Positions 23,215 to 36,518 of a DNA stretch of 64,000 bases are shown here, in pieces. Each line of letters starts with the position of its first letter. Within the stretch, counting starts at the first letter, position 1. A program made the translations under genes and the position numbers. The notes under the pieces were generated by a model. That model was not told the origin of the DNA and did no database searches. It saw only the letters and a program-made list of their open reading frames with translations. Source of the stretch: Monocercomonoides exilis (lineage: Eukaryota; Preaxostyla; Oxymonadida; Polymastigidae); assembly GCA_001643675.2 (NCBI GenBank), contig LSRY02000014.1:188501-252500 (forward strand). The letters are read 5' to 3'.

Positions 23215-23988
23215 TTGTTGAAAAAAAGTGATCTCAAAAAAGGAAAATTTTGATCTTAAATTGGGGTTTTGATCTAACTGAAATGAGAAAAAGAATTGAG
23301 AATAACGGTTAAAAAACGCAAATAGAGAATGTTTCTCTTATTTCAGTATCATCATCATCACAAGTTAAAAACTTTAAACCTGCTATATCATTGACTAAAG
23401 AATGAAATGAACAATGAACATCTCTAAAACAATTCGGAGAGAATAACCACAACGAAAAAGCTTTAACCAGATTAATGCTACAAAACAAATAAATAAGAAC
23501 ATCGCAAACAAGCAAAATCATAATTTAAATATGAAGTCACTTGAAAAGTGAAACAGAAGCAAGAGAAAGATTATTATCAAATGATTGCTATAATTCTAAT
23601 AACTACGAAATTTGACAGCAATCCTTAACGAAAATTAAAAACTTGTACATAACATTTTAAAAAAAAATCGTAATAAAACAGAAATGATGAATTGAGCAAT
23701 GGAGTAATTTAGAAGAAAACGATTGCTTTGTGAATTATTTCAGAAAAAAGATAACCGAAAGAGATAAAACAAGTGAATTGAAAAAAAACTTACAAATGCA
23801 TGTAAACATTATGACAAACTAATTTCAATAATTAAATAAATTAAGAAATAAATTGTCGTATTTCTTTAAAAAAAAGTTTAGAAAAAAAAAATAAAATAAA
23901 CACAACGCAATAGAGAATTGCAAATTGAAATGGCAAATTGAAGTGATTCTAGATAATTATGCCAATCCTTGTGAAATGAGTCCAACAT
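23215..23988. other. Intergenic DNA, no gene seen
   Basis: AT-rich 5' flank of the RRM gene and 3' flank of the long low-complexity gene. Short ORFs lack protein-like composition. Confidence 0.55.
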
Positions 23989-26900
23989 TCAAGAAATAGC
24001 TTCAGATGATTGTTTCAGTGCACCGCTGGATTCCTCGGGCGATTCCTCCAGCACTGGCAACACTGTCACATCTGCAGCCTCCATCTCAGCCATCTTCTTC
24101 TTCTTCTTCTTTTTCTTTTTCTTCATCATCAGCATCTTCTTCCTCTTCTCCTTCTCCTCTTCTTCCAGCTCCGCCAGTAGCGCCAGCTCCTCATTCAGCT
24201 TCTTCTGCCTCTCTGCCTCTTCCCTCAGCTGCCTCTGCAGAATCTGCAGCTGCGACTGAAAACGCGCTTTCCTCTGCAGCCGCATCAGCATCGTCGCCTG
24301 CAGCGCCACTGATGCAATTGACATCGACGACTCCGACCGGATGATCGGCGAGGGACTCATCTTCGCCCTGAACGGATTCCACCCTTTGGCTGCCCCAAAC
24401 AGCTCGCTGCTTTTTGAGGCATTCCCATTCCCAATCAGCCCATTCGATGGCTGTGTTGAACTGCCCAGCTGTTTTTCGTCTGACTGCCGCAGCTGCTCAA
24501 TCTTGTTCAGCAGATCAACAATAGTTGCATTGTCCTCTTCATCATCATCATTATCATCATCATCTGCACCACACCCTTTTGCTGCCTTTCTCTCTTCCAT
24601 CAGTTCTCTTTCTCTCTCCTCCTCCTCCTTTTTCCTTATCCTCTCCATCTCCTCCATCTGCATCTCTTGATGTATTCTATCGTCTTCCTCCTTCATCAGC
24701 ACCTTCTCTTCCTCCTCCCTCGCCTTCCTCGCGTCTTCCTCCAGCTTCTTCACCCGCTGTGCTTCAGTCATCTCTTCCCATCTCTTCTTCTCCTCCTCTT
24801 CTTTCCTCTTCCTCTCTGCCTCTTCCCTCCTTTGCCTTTCAGCTTCTTTCACTTTCTGCTCCAACTCTGCTGCCACCCTCGCCAGCTCCTCTTCCTGCGC
24901 CTTCCTTTCTGCCTCTTCCTCTCTCCTCAGCCTCTCCTCCTCTTCTTTGATCTTCTCCAGCGCCTCCTTCTCATGTTGTGCAGCTTCTGCAAGTGCATCA
25001 TCCAACTCATCAATGTGTGCTGCCTCTGCCTCAATCCTCCTCTCTTCCTCTTCTGGATCTTCCTCCATCTTCGTCAGCGTGTCGATAACTGCCTGCAGCC
25101 CTCCCCTCTTCTTCTTCTTTTCTCCTCCTCCACCACCTCCTTCTTCATTGTTATTCCCTGACTCCCCTTCTCCTCCATTTTGAGACTGAAACTCGTCTTC
25201 ATCTTCATCTGCTGTCTGCACTTTGGACACAGCCGAAAGAGCTGTCAGCATTTGACTCTGCATCATCGCCTTCTTATTCTTCGGCTTCTTCTTCCTCTTC
25301 AGCGCCCTCAGCTCATCCTTCGAAATAGCTTCGTCTCCACCATCCACTCCTGCCTCTGCCATCAACAGCGCAAACTCTTCTTCCAAATTGTCTTCCTCTC
25401 CTTCAAAATCTTCCTCTCCATTCTCTTCTCCTTCCCCTGCCCCAGCCACTGCCTTCTCATCCCCCAAAAACAGCTCTTCTTCTTCTTCTGCTTCTGCTTC
25501 TCCAAATATTCCCTTTTTAATCAACGAGGCGTTGCTGACATCAGCTGTAATGCTGAATCCGAACTCATCCACCGACGGAGAAGGAGAAGGTTTAACCAGC
25601 CAGCTTCCGTCTTTCTTCACATTTGGATTTCCTTTCAGAGGCTTAAAGAAGGCATTCACTACAATTGGTGCATAGACATTGGGGTCGAGTGAGTTTACTG
25701 GTAGCTTGTCGAAAGAGAGAGAGAAGCTGCGGATGGTGCGGCGGGTCTTCATGTCTTTGTACTGCTCATGGGAAGAGGAAGAAGAAGAAATAGAAGAAGA
25801 AATAGAAGAAGAAATAGAAGAAGAAGAAGAGAATTGAGAATGCACATTATTATTTTTGGAAAAAATAAAATAAAATGAAACAAAATGAAACAATAACAAT
25901 CATAACAATAATTAGAAAACAATAAATGCACATCCACTCTCAAAACATACAGCTTCAGACATTTCTTCCACAATGGGCATAAATGCCATGGCCTTCAGAG
26001 TCAAAAAAGTGGGAATGTTATGTTTCTTCTTCCCATCCGTGTTTCCATCACTTCCTGTTTTGTCACCTAAACCATCTCCTTCTCCTCCTTTTTCTCCTTC
26101 TTCTTTCACTAACATCTCCCCGCTTCCCTTTTCTCCCCCTCCTTCCTCCCCCTTCCTCCTCCTCTCCTCGTCCAATAGTCCCATTGCCATCTTCTTCAGC
26201 AGCCCATCTTTCGTCTCCTGGTTGACAATCGGCGCATAAAACTCCACGCACACTGCGCTCTCCACACTCAGCGCCATCAGCGGATCAACCACCCCGCTGA
26301 ACACACAGCCCCAGCCAGGGCAGCTGATGAAGGAGAGGCCCAGAAGAGGAGAAGGATCGGGAAGAGGAGTGAGATAAAGAGACTCAATCACATCGGGCGG
26401 TGGGAGGGAGAGTTTCGGGCGGCGGTGGAAGCCGGTGGAGTCGGTGCGGCTGGTGGAGAAGAAGGAGGAGGCAAAAGAAGAAGAGGAAGAAGAAGAAGAT
26501 GATGAAGATGAACTTTTTTGTTTGGATGAAGCAGATGAGCTCAAAACAGATAGAGGAATCTCTTCGTATTCATTTGAGATGGGAAGTATGAGTGAATAAG
26601 AGGCAAAGTCAGGGTATTTGCTGGTGTTGATCAGCGCCTCATACTTTTCATTGTCAAAATTAGCATCTTCTTTCTCTTCTTTTGCTTCATCTTTCTCTTT
26701 CTCTTTCTCTTTCACCTCTTCCTTCTCTATCTTTTTCGTTTCTTCCTCTCTTTTCTCTTCCTTCTCTCCCTCTCCCTCTTTCTCTTTCTCTTTCTCTTCT
26801 TCTTCCTTTTCTTCCTTCTCTTCCTTCTCTTCTTCTTTTTCTTCCTCTTCCTCTTCTTCTTCTTCCTCCTCCAACAGCAACTCCAACACCCTCTCTTCTT

Positions 26901-29900
26901 TCTCCTTTTCTTCTCTCAATTTCACCAAATACCCTTCCACTTCATCCAGCATTGCCTTATACACATCACAGCCCTCCTTCGAAGAAGAACTAAAACTCAA
27001 CGAAGATTGCAATTTATTCGAAGAAGAAGAAGAAGAAGATGCTGATGATGCTGATGATGATGAAATATCTTCATTTCCTTCAATCAGCTTCTCTTTGATT
27101 AATCCATCTTCTTCTTCTTCTTCTTCCTCTTTGATTTTTTCGTCTTCATTGTCAGACGTCTTTAACACAATTGGCTTATCCTTTTCATTCGCTTCTTCTT
27201 TCCCTCCTTCCTTCAGCTTTGCCTCAATCTCTTTTTTCTTCTCTTCCTGCTCTTCTATTTTGATAGAGAACAACTTTATCTTTTCCCTCGCCCTCTCCTT
27301 CTCTCCCTCTCTTTCCTCCCTCCTCCTCTCCCTCCTCTCCTCTCCCTCTCTCCTCACCTTCTCCCTCACTCTCCTCCTCCACCCTCCCTCTCCTTTCTCT
27401 CCTTCTCTCTCTCTCTCCTCCTCTGCCTCCTGCCTCACCTCCACACACACAAACGGCAGCATCTCCTGCGGATACCCCTCTTCATACACAGGCACCTCCA
27501 ACCCTGTCGGATCCATCTTCGCCGTCGCTGCTTCCCAATGGAGAGCCATCTTGTTCACTGCCCTCACTGCCACCACGGGTGGATAAGGCGAACAGATGCC
27601 TAAATAGGCAGGCGTCGAAACACGCAAGAAGGTGGAGAGCTTGTGGTGCATGAAGCAGCGGTTGATGGGCTTCTGGTGAGACACACGCAAGCCAGCGCAC
27701 AGGGCAAAACCTTGTTTTGGCTCCACGAAACGCACGAGAAATACCTCGTTTGCCTTCGCAGCAGCCTGCCGGAGGGAGATGGCGAAGGTCATCAGAGGAT
27801 TGTCTTTGTATTTGATGTTCTCATCTGCTTCATTCACTTTGGATGAAGAAGAAGAAGAAGACATCACAGAAGGTGCTGTTGATGGGCGGGCAGAGGAATT
27901 TCCTTCGTTTGGCTGGCTTTTGGGGGGAATTGGCTTCTGACTGATGACAGACAGAACAAGCTGGCTCCTCTGGTCAGACACAAGATGGAACTCCTCAAAC
28001 AAGAAACTGAAGAGAATGAGAAGAAGAAAGAAGAATTGAATAAGAAATGAGTCAATATAAATTATTAAAAAAATATTGAAAGAACAAAAATATAAAGAAA
28101 AATAAACCAAATCAAAATAAATATTTCTAAACAGAACAAATAAACATTCTTCACATTAACTCCGTTCATCTCCTTCATCTCCTTCCACATCTGCTCATTC
28201 ATTCATTCATTCATTTAACACACGCACACCCTCTTTCTCTGAACTCCTTCACGTATCCATTTCTGATGGGGTCTTCGGCTGTCTCAAACACTGCTGGCTG
28301 TGTCTCGCACATCTCCGACTTCACATCAGTCGTCCTCACCCGCACAATCACCCTCTTCGGCAGGAGAAAGTTGAATGCTGCTTTCTCCACTGCCTTCTTC
28401 TTCTTGTTCTTCTCCTCTTCCTCCTCTATCTGCTCCAGCCTCCTCATCACTTCCTCCTCCATCGCCTCTTTTTCCCCTTTCTTCCCTTTCTTCATCATCA
28501 GCATCTTGTTCCTCTCCTCCAGCTTCCTCTTCTCCTCCAGCGCTTTCTGCACCTCTGCCAGCCTGTCTACCGGAGGGTGCACAACTTCTGCCCCTGCTTC
28601 GACCCAAAAGAGAAGCAGCTGAATGTTCAGCGGACGATTCAGAGCAGCCATCTTCCGCTCTTCTTCCACATACTCCACTGCGTTGGCACATTGCTCTTCT
28701 TTTGTTTCTTCTGGTGCTGTTGAATGCTCTGTTATTTGATCTGTTGCGCTCAAAGGTTCCATTTGTGATGTCTGCTTGTTTTCTTCTCTATCCATCCCCT
28801 TCTCACTCCCTGACTCATCCACCTTCTTCATCTGATCTCTTTCTTCTTCCTCCTCTCCTCCTCCTCTTCTCTCTTCCTCATTCTTCTCCAGACAATCCAC
28901 CGTCACATGTGCTTTCCCCAGCAAATGCTGCATTCCACCTGCTGTGTTGCATCTTGTGTCTGACTGTGCAATCATTGGCTGTGTCATCTCCTCATCCAAA
29001 TCATAAGTCCGAAGAGAAGAAGAAGAAGAAGAGGAAGAGGAAGAAGAAGAGGAAGAGGAAGAAGAAGCAGCAGCAGAATAAGGAGAAATAGACAATGAAG
29101 CACTAATAGATCGACAAGAGTCGTGTGCAAGCAGCGGTGTCAGAGAAGAAGTAGATGCCTCTCTGCAGAGTGGAAGCGCAGTGTGGCAGAGGTCAGGGAG
29201 AGGGCGGGGTGTTTGGGAGCTGTTTTGAGGGCGCTGGAGAGGCAAGAGGGCATCTGTGGAAGAGGCAGGCGAGGCGGTGGGGGTGTCGAGGATGTATGGA
29301 GAGTACAGGGCAGATGAGAGAGACGGCTGGTGGGAGACAAAGGAGGTGGAGATGGAAGGGGTGATAGAGGAAGAGAGAGGAGAAGAGGAGGGAGAGGAAT
29401 CAGCAGTGAAGGAAGAAGATGAAGGAGTGAATGGAGCATCAGAAGAGTCTGCATTTCCTGTTGTTGCATACTCAGAAAACACTTCCGAATGCTTCATCTT
29501 CAGCGCCCTTGCCTCTGGTCTGCTGAACGCCAGCTCATCTGTTTTGGGCTCTGTTTCTCTGCCTTTCTCATTTCCATCAGAAATTTGCTCGTTTTGCTCG
29601 TTTGCCTGCTCTGTTGCATTCATCTGGCAGACTTCGAGTGTTTCTCCTTCTCCCTTCGCTTCTGTGCTTTCATTCTGCAGCATCTGCATCTCGCTCCCCT
29701 CTTTCCTCTTCACAGGAACCTTCACAACATAACTCACTTCTGGCGGGATTGAATATATCGATGGGAATATTGGGAATATCTGCAGCTCAATCCTCAGCAC
29801 AGCTGTGACTGCGCTGTCGATCCCCAACTCGGGAAGGCAAGAAGAGCTGAAGGCAGCAGAAGAAGGAGAGGGAGAGAAAGAGGGAAAGGAAGAGGCTTTG

Positions 29901-31153
29901 TTCTGTTTACTCAGCGAAGACAGCGCAGACACCAAGCTTGTTGACGGGAAAGGCGGAGGAGAGGAAGAAATTGGGGTGTTCACAGAAAGTGTGGAAGTGC
30001 TCGAGGCAGCAGACGACGGAAGAAGTGAAGCAAGAGAGGAGTAGCCAGAAATCAGAGGCGTCGGCTGCTCAGGAGACATGCTACTGAAAGCTGAAGAGCA
30101 GTCTGGTGATTTTGCAGGCGGGAGCATCAGCCGACAGTTGCCAACAGAGTCGAAATTTGACTGTGATGCATAACCTTCTCTGCCCCCTTTCCCTTCCTTC
30201 AGCCTCAGACTGCTTTTTGTCAGTGACTGCACCGGCCGCCCTGCTTCGAGTGTGCTGATTGCCGTCTTGCGCCCGGGGATCAGAAGTTTGTATGACACCG
30301 AGTGGAAGAAGGCAGAAATCGAAGGGACACGCGAAGTGGCCAGCTTTCTGTACATAATCGGCGCCAGCGATGCTCTGCTCGACAAACTCTGCTCTGCTCC
30401 TGACGCACCTCTGCTTTCAGCCGTGCTGCCTCTGCCTTCAATTCTCCTTCCATTGGCCCTGACAGCTCCTTCGTCTTGTGTGCTGAATGACCCGTCGTTC
30501 GCCATCACCAGCTGCATTTGCCTCTGAATGAACTGCACCTGCTTCACCCCGCCGTGCGTCCAGCACTGCATCGTGGATGGCAGGATCTTTGTTTTATACT
30601 TCCGGCGGTTGCTCATCGGCACCATAAGATGCAGCTTCCTTCCAGTCATCAATGTTGGGATGAGCTCTGTGATGTTGAGCTGAGCCACTCCAAGAACGGA
30701 ATATACTATTTCTTCTAATTTCGCTTGTGTGGAGTCACTTTCATCGCTTTCACAGTTCTTCGTTGGCTGCTCTTTTTCTGCAGTTTCGGGTCTTTGGCTT
30801 GCATTTTCACTTGCTTTCAAGTTGTCTGCTGCTTTGCGCGCTTCTGAATCAACTTCGCTTGTTTGGACTTCTTTGCCATTTGAAGGCTGTTCTTCAGTAG
30901 TTTGCATTGATGATTGATAAATTGCAGAATCATATGGTTTTTTGACAACATCATCATCGCAATTGCTAATCTGCACATTTTCCCTTGATTCTTGTGGTGC
31001 TTCAGCAAGAAATTTTTTATTTTCTTTCGTAGTAGATTCGTTAACTAAATCCTGAGATTGTTCGACAACTGTTGAACTCGGATTGTCACTTTTTTCGTCA
31101 CACGTATCCTGCTTTGTAGAGTTTGTTTCATGCTTTTCAATCCTCACAATCAT
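23989..31153 (-). CDS. Very long low-complexity protein of unknown function, three exons
   Basis: Three consecutive large frames join in phase: 31153-28230, 28006-25951 and 25761-23989, together 2,251 codons (2,250 residues). Junctions read REFRERG/FLFEEFHL style continuity (KEFRERG then FLFEEF) and MPIVEEMSEA then YKDMKTRRT. Introns start GTGTGC and GTATGT, and end CTTCAG and GAGCAG after long pyrimidine tracts. I do not recognise the family. Conserved-looking islands (for example LEEIVYSVLGVAQLNITELI, AVTAVLRIELQIFPIF, FALCAGLRVSHQKPINRCF, LLGLSFISCPGWGCVFSG, NVYAPIVVNAFFKPLKGNP) alternate with long Ser, Glu, Lys/Glu and Gln/Arg tracts. The final third is a strong coiled-coil-like Glu/Arg/Lys region. 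The islands might be C2- or MSP-like beta domains, but that is only an impression. No signal peptide or membrane span is apparent once the introns are removed. Confidence 0.68.
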
Positions 31154-31897
31154 TAGATTTAGTCTGGGGTTGAACTTTTTTATTGTAAATGGAAGTACTT
31201 AAAAGCAATAAATATCAGTAAGAAAAGAATCAAATCACACAAAAGTCTAAATTATTTTGTTTGTATTGTGGCGCATTGGAATTTTGAACGGCATCAGTTC
31301 GAAGCTGTTTTATCCGAGTTTGTCCCCTTTTTAAGGTAAAAATCAAAAAGTTTGAACAACATTCCTTTGTAATGAAAAGTGCACATAAAAATTTCAAGAA
31401 ATTATTGGCATTAATTTTTATTTATGCATACCTGCAAATCGACCCTCGATATGTGAACGCGGAGTACACATAAGGGAACTCTATTAAAAAAGGTACCAAA
31501 CGACAGTGCATCAATGACATTAGTATTAACGCATTTGAACATTTGTTGAATTATATTCGAAAATGTTCTCATGGTTAATTATTGTTAATACAGTCCACGA
31601 AACCAGTAATAAAGTGTCTAAATATTTTTGCACTTGTGTGAGAATTTATTATGGGCAGAAAAAGAAGTTATCAACTCAGTCTTAAGTTTTCAAGTTTTCG
31701 CAGAATTGACGAAGGATTGTTATATGAAGTGTTGAATACGGTTCATATTTTTATGCATTATCGAAAGAGTTCTGTCAAAATCATTTTCTCATTTTTTAAT
31801 TTTTAACAAAAGAGGATGAAAAAGATGCACGCGATAAACACATTTTATCATTGAATCAGTTGATAAATAAGATTTAATTCTGTCTCTTTCTCTTCAT
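31154..31897. other. Intergenic DNA, no gene seen
   Basis: Promoter-side flank of the long low-complexity gene, ending where the inverted duplication begins. No supported gene. Confidence 0.55.
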
Positions 31898-32421
31898 TTT
31901 TGTGTGTTTTCTTCAAATGCCATTGAAAAAAAAAATAAAATAAAATAAAATAAAAGCGAGTGAATTGAATTGCAATATTTATCTTGCATTTTCATTCATT
32001 CATCAGAATTATTAAAAAATAAAATAAATTAAAATAAATAAATGTGCTCAAATGAAATGCAAAAGCTGTGCTGATGAATGACACGCAGGCAGCTTTTCTA
32101 GCTGCAGCTCTGACAAAGAAGAAGGCAGGAAAAGAAGCAGAGCAAGTCCTGCTTGCTTCGTGTTGCCCAGAAGCCGAAACTCAAGCCCTATCCAAAGCCA
32201 CTCGGCTTATTATTTTGTTTCTCGAGTTGTCGCTGCACACCCAGCACGGCAGGCACAAAAACAGAATCAGCAAAGACGAAAAAAAAAAGGCGAAAAGAAA
32301 GATGCTTCATGGCTTGCCCTGAACAATCGTATTTTATCTTCCCAAAGAAAGTGCATGCCACAGATATGTTTGTCCAACAGCAGGAGACGCAGCTGGCCTG
32401 CAGGCGGCGGAGACAGTCCAT

Positions 32422-34542
32422 TCACAGCGCGTCGTGCAGCGACTGCTCAAAGCAAGCAGATGGCTGGCAATCAGAAGAGGAAGGCATAGAAGCCCTGCCT
32501 GAACGCCTCGTTCGCTGTGCTTTTCGCTCACGCGATCCCAGAAGAGGGAAAAAGGCAAGGGAGTTCGCCTTTTCGCCACATGCACTCTCCAAAAGAAGAT
32601 CCAGCGATGCTGCTGTTGATCTGCGAAAGTCTTTAATCCTGCGACTTCTGGCCCCTTGGGAGGCAAAGAGAGAATCTGCATGTTGGCTGTGCAATTGCCT
32701 GCTGCCGCTTTGCATCCAGCCACGACAGTCGCACAAGTCTTGGCCAGACTCACACAAGCAAGGAGACAATGTTGAAGATGAATGTGGCATCAACCGCTGA
32801 AGCGGTGCCGGAAAGTAGGAAAAGGCATCGAAAAGAGCGAGCTGCATGTGCCTGCTGGGATTATTGGTATTGCTGGTATTGCTGGCATTGCTGGTGTTGC
32901 TGGGAAGCTGAGTCTTGTGGCAGTCGAGCAGAGAGGGCAGCTGCGTGAGGCGTGAGCGCCAACGCCCATGTGCAAGGAATGGAAGCACCAAAACCTCGCT
33001 CTCCTGCATCTCTTGCAGCAGCTCCGCGTTGTGTGCCTGTTCGGCTAGTGCAGCCCTCGCAAGACGCTTGCGCTGCATCCGCTCCTGCCGCGTGCCCCGT
33101 TTGGGGATCTCTCTTTTCGTCTTTTCGTCTTTCTCTATCAAGCACCGCTTGCCGTGCACATGCGCCAGCCCATCTGCGGCAGCTGCTTCCAGAACAGAGG
33201 TGGGCATAATGCTGTCTGAGGAAGAAGGCAGCGCCGAAAAGTTGCAGGAGAGTGGCAATTTATTGTGGAGCGGAGCGCAGAGAGACGACCCAGGAGAGCG
33301 CCGAGAGCCAGAAAAGCAGCGGAAGTGGGGCAATGCGCCAGATGCAGGTGGCGAAGAGCCTTGGCTCCGAATCCCGCATCCAGCACTTTCCCAGTCAACT
33401 CTGATGTGTGTCTTGCTGCCATCTGCTTCGTCTTTTTCCTTCGCTTGACTTTCACAGATTGTATTTTCGCGTTCTGCTGTTTCTTTTCTTTTTCTTTGCT
33501 TTCTTTTAGCCTTCTCTCGCCTTCGTGCTTTTTCCTTCATTAGCCTTTCTTTTTCTTCTTCGTCATATTCTTGGTCTTCGTCTATATTGCTTCCTCCATC
33601 ACTTTTCTCGCAGTGAATTCGTGTTGCAAGGTCAGCTGTCTTCCATTTCTTGTCCACTCCTTCATTTGCGTCGACCTCCTCCTCCAGCAATCTCCTGTTC
33701 AGCTTCAGATGAAGGATACGACGCTTTCCCAGATTTGACATCAGCTGATCGTCTATAGACACGGAAGACAATGAAGATGTGTCTTTCAATATGAAGGCAT
33801 CAGCTTCGGATAATTCTTCTTCCAGTTCGTTGCCTTCTTCACTCTTTTTCATTGATTTCAAAGAATCAGAGTAAATAGACGAAGGATCACAGGGAAAGAA
33901 GGATGTGAAGCTGGAAGAGTGCCAAAAAGGAGTTTTTTGTGTAGCCTTTGGAAAACTCATTTGCAAATAGTTTTCAGAGTACGATGGTGTTTGAGTCCCT
34001 GAAATTTCCGCAGAATTTGAAAAAGCAGGCAAAGCGGAAGATTCTGCTATTATTGAATGATGTAGTTGTTGATAGAATGATAATAAAGATAAATATATTG
34101 AGTTATGCCCGAAACATTGCTCGGAACGAAGGCTTTGACTTGGAATTTCAGGAAGTGGACGTCGAACGTCCAATAATTGAGAAGTAGAAAAGAATGTTTG
34201 CGAAGCATTGCCATTTTGCGAAGAACATTGAAAATGCTCGAGCATATTGTCAAAGAATAAGTATCCTTGCTTTGACGGGTGTTCGTTGCAATCCTTTGCT
34301 TTTATAATCTGAAATGGGAAAGATGAGTTTGAAGCTTTTATTTGTGATTGATCAAAAGAATTCACAATAAAATTTTTGCCTCTCAAAGCGGAAGTGACTA
34401 TTTTCTCCACTTGAGCAGAATTTGAAGGTACGTCGGGGAATGAAAGAAATGAAGCCATTCCTGTTATTGTTTCAAAGATGATTGTAAAAGATTGAACAAG
34501 TTCTATCTTTATTTTAGTATTAAAGTTTTGTTCATAAAACAC
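32422..34542 (-). CDS. Unknown 706-residue low-complexity protein, left-arm copy (intact)
   Basis: Single open frame, 706 codons plus stop. The first ATG gives MFYEQNFNTK; an in-frame ATG at 34458 (MASFLSFPDV) is an equally good start. No domain is recognised. The N-terminal 250 residues are Ser/Phe/Gln-rich. The middle has an acidic stretch (NIDEDQEYDEEEKER) followed by a basic helix-like region (KARRREKAKRKQRKRK), which would suit nuclear localisation. The second half has RMQRKRLARAALAEQAHNAE and LVLPFLAHGRWRSRL segments and an Asn/Thr/Ser repeat (SNTSNASNTSNTNN). The right-arm copy is the same gene with two frame-breaking A insertions, so this is the copy more likely to be translated. No introns are evident. 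Confidence 0.6.
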   Translation of the reverse strand: MFYEQNFNTKIKIELVQSFTIIFETITGMASFLSFPDVPSNSAQVEKIVTSALRGKNFIVNSFDQSQIKASNSSFPFQIIKAKDCNEHPSKQGYLFFDNMLEHFQCSSQNGNASQTFFSTSQLLDVRRPLPEIPSQSLRSEQCFGHNSIYLSLLSFYQQLHHSIIAESSALPAFSNSAEISGTQTPSYSENYLQMSFPKATQKTPFWHSSSFTSFFPCDPSSIYSDSLKSMKKSEEGNELEEELSEADAFILKDTSSLSSVSIDDQLMSNLGKRRILHLKLNRRLLEEEVDANEGVDKKWKTADLATRIHCEKSDGGSNIDEDQEYDEEEKERLMKEKARRREKAKRKQRKRKETAERENTICESQAKEKDEADGSKTHIRVDWESAGCGIRSQGSSPPASGALPHFRCFSGSRRSPGSSLCAPLHNKLPLSCNFSALPSSSDSIMPTSVLEAAAADGLAHVHGKRCLIEKDEKTKREIPKRGTRQERMQRKRLARAALAEQAHNAELLQEMQESEVLVLPFLAHGRWRSRLTQLPSLLDCHKTQLPSNTSNASNTSNTNNPSRHMQLALFDAFSYFPAPLQRLMPHSSSTLSPCLCESGQDLCDCRGWMQSGSRQLHSQHADSLFASQGARSRRIKDFRRSTAASLDLLLESACGEKANSLAFFPLLGSRERKAQRTRRSGRASMPSSSDCQPSACFEQSLHDAL

Positions 34543-34776
34543 AATTGCACCAAATAAAAAAAGAAGGGTAAATTAATGTCAACAAATCAAGGAACGATAA
34601 AATTATTCTCAATAAAAAATATACAACAAACAATAATAATGGTTAAATAATTGAATATTCATTTGTTTCCAAAAATATTTGAAAAAGTCAAAATTTCCTA
34701 TAAACTTTAATAACAAAAATAATTAAATGAATAAAACTTCATAAAAAACTATATTTGAATAAAAAAACAAAAATTT

Positions 34777-34849
34777 CGGCCCGAGGCGGGCTCGAACCGC
34801 CGACCTTGTGGTTAACAGCCACACGCTCTGCCGACTGAGCCATCAGGCC
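34777..34849 (-). tRNA. tRNA-Asn (GTT), left-arm copy
   Basis: 73-nt cloverleaf starting GGCCTGATGGCTCAG. The 7-bp acceptor stem pairs GGCCTGA with TCGGGCC (one T-G wobble). Anticodon loop CTGTTAA gives GTT, TPsiC arm GGTTCGAGCC, discriminator G. CCA is not encoded. Identical to the copy at 45054-45126. Confidence 0.95.
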
Positions 34850-35133
34850 TATATAAGAAAGGTGTTGCTGCTAAATATCTGAAAACAACTCTATTCCGAA
34901 ATAAAGTTTTTGAAATTTTGAGTTGTGTTTGATGAAATTGTATTGAAATTTATCCAATGTTGACGTTCTTAATGTGCCATTCCACTTTGATACCGTTTTT
35001 TATTATGTGTGCAACATTTTGACATTCGCTACTTTTATTTATTTGTTAAAATAATGTGGATTTTAGGTATAACGTTTCTTTGAGGGTTCACGTGCGATTG
35101 GTTATTCGCATAATAAAAAGGCTTCATATTTTT

Positions 35134-35141
35134 GACTAAAC
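35134..35141. repeat. hAT target-site duplication, left
   Basis: GACTAAAC, identical to 43751-43758. The opposite arm of the palindrome carries the single, unoccupied site (GTTTAGTC at 44762-44769). Confidence 0.93.
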
Positions 35142-35158
35142 TAAGCCTTTGTGACTTA
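35142..35158 (+). repeat. hAT terminal inverted repeat, left
   Basis: TAAGCCTTTGTGACTTA, exact reverse complement of 43734-43750. Confidence 0.92.
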
Positions 35159-35668
35159 GAATGAAATTTTGTTTCAAGTCAGTCAGTGACTTATAGATAA
35201 TTGATCAAAATATTATGATCATTCCGGTACCATAACATAGAGAGAAAAAATATAAAGAAGATTTCTCTTCGCTAATACTGTGATATTAATACAAAATTGG
35301 CATTTTAACATATTCAATTTTAACTTTTTTGTCTTTTTAACTTCTTAAAACAGTTGATTTCTAGCCATTTTGGACAAACAAACAATTTGTTTTTATTTCA
35401 TTGTTTTCATTTCATCCGTTTGATTTTTCATTCTGATTTTTCAAATGCTTTCTTTTTTTAAAACAAACTTCTTTGTTGTGTGACATTAGAAAAAACTGCT
35501 TATTTTGGAATACTTTTTTTATGATATTTCAGATTGTGAAAAAAATTTAACATTTCATTGCTCATATTTATTGAACAACATTCAAAATGAACAACATATG
35601 GAATAATAAAAAAGTTTATAATTTTCAAATTAAATGTTTCATCCATTTTTTCCAGAAATGCACTTTCA

Positions 35669-36487
35669 TTAACAATTCAAAATAGCACTTCCATCTTTTT
35701 CGATGTATTCCAGCTGTCTGTTTGCAGTCTTCCATTGCTTGCTTTGGTGCTGGATGTGAGTCAGCGTAAATACTTCTTCAAAATGTACTTGAGCCAACAG
35801 GATGAACACAATGTGGCTGATTGGAAGGTGCTTTACATGTTGTTTGATTCCAGAGCGATTTGATAAGACAGCGAGTTGGCGCTGGATGAAGCGGTGAGCT
35901 AGAAATTTTCGGAGGTATCGTATGTGGAGTTGTACAGGGGAATTGAGGTTGGACTAAAGCTGAGAGTGGATGCTGTGAAATCGCAAGTTGAGAAGAAAAA
36001 AAGTGTCGGATGCAATGTTCTGGATAGTACAACTGCTAATGTGGCAATAAGGGCTGCATATGAATTGGAATTAAGTGGAAGATGCGATATGAATTGCGCT
36101 GCCACTTGAGGATAACGCGTGTGTGCAATTTTGTTTTGAGACAGATTAACAGATGAAGAGGGAGAAAAGGCCAATGCCTTGTCAAGCTTCATCAAGATCT
36201 TCTTTTCTTCTTCTTCTTCTTCATCTTTTGCTTCTCCAAATATTTTCAATCATTATCCATATTATTCTTTTTTCCTCTTCCTTTTCCTCTTCCTCTTCTT
36301 CCTCTTCCTCCTCTTCAAATTCATCATTATCAAATTCTTCTTCTTCATTAAATTCTTCCTCTTCTTCCTCTTCCTCTCTTCTCCCCCTCATTCGCAACTA
36401 ACAACCTTCCGGTCTTCTTTTTACTTCAATAAATCTTTTCATTTCAAACAAAATGACATGCAAATGGAAAAAAATTTTCTTCTTCTT

Positions 36488-36518
<31 letters not shown>

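Noticed and set aside
31920-31955. CRISPR-like or tandem array from the AAAAT repeats
   Set aside because: Simple pentanucleotide repeat of a few units at the palindrome edge. No spacers, and the organism is eukaryotic.
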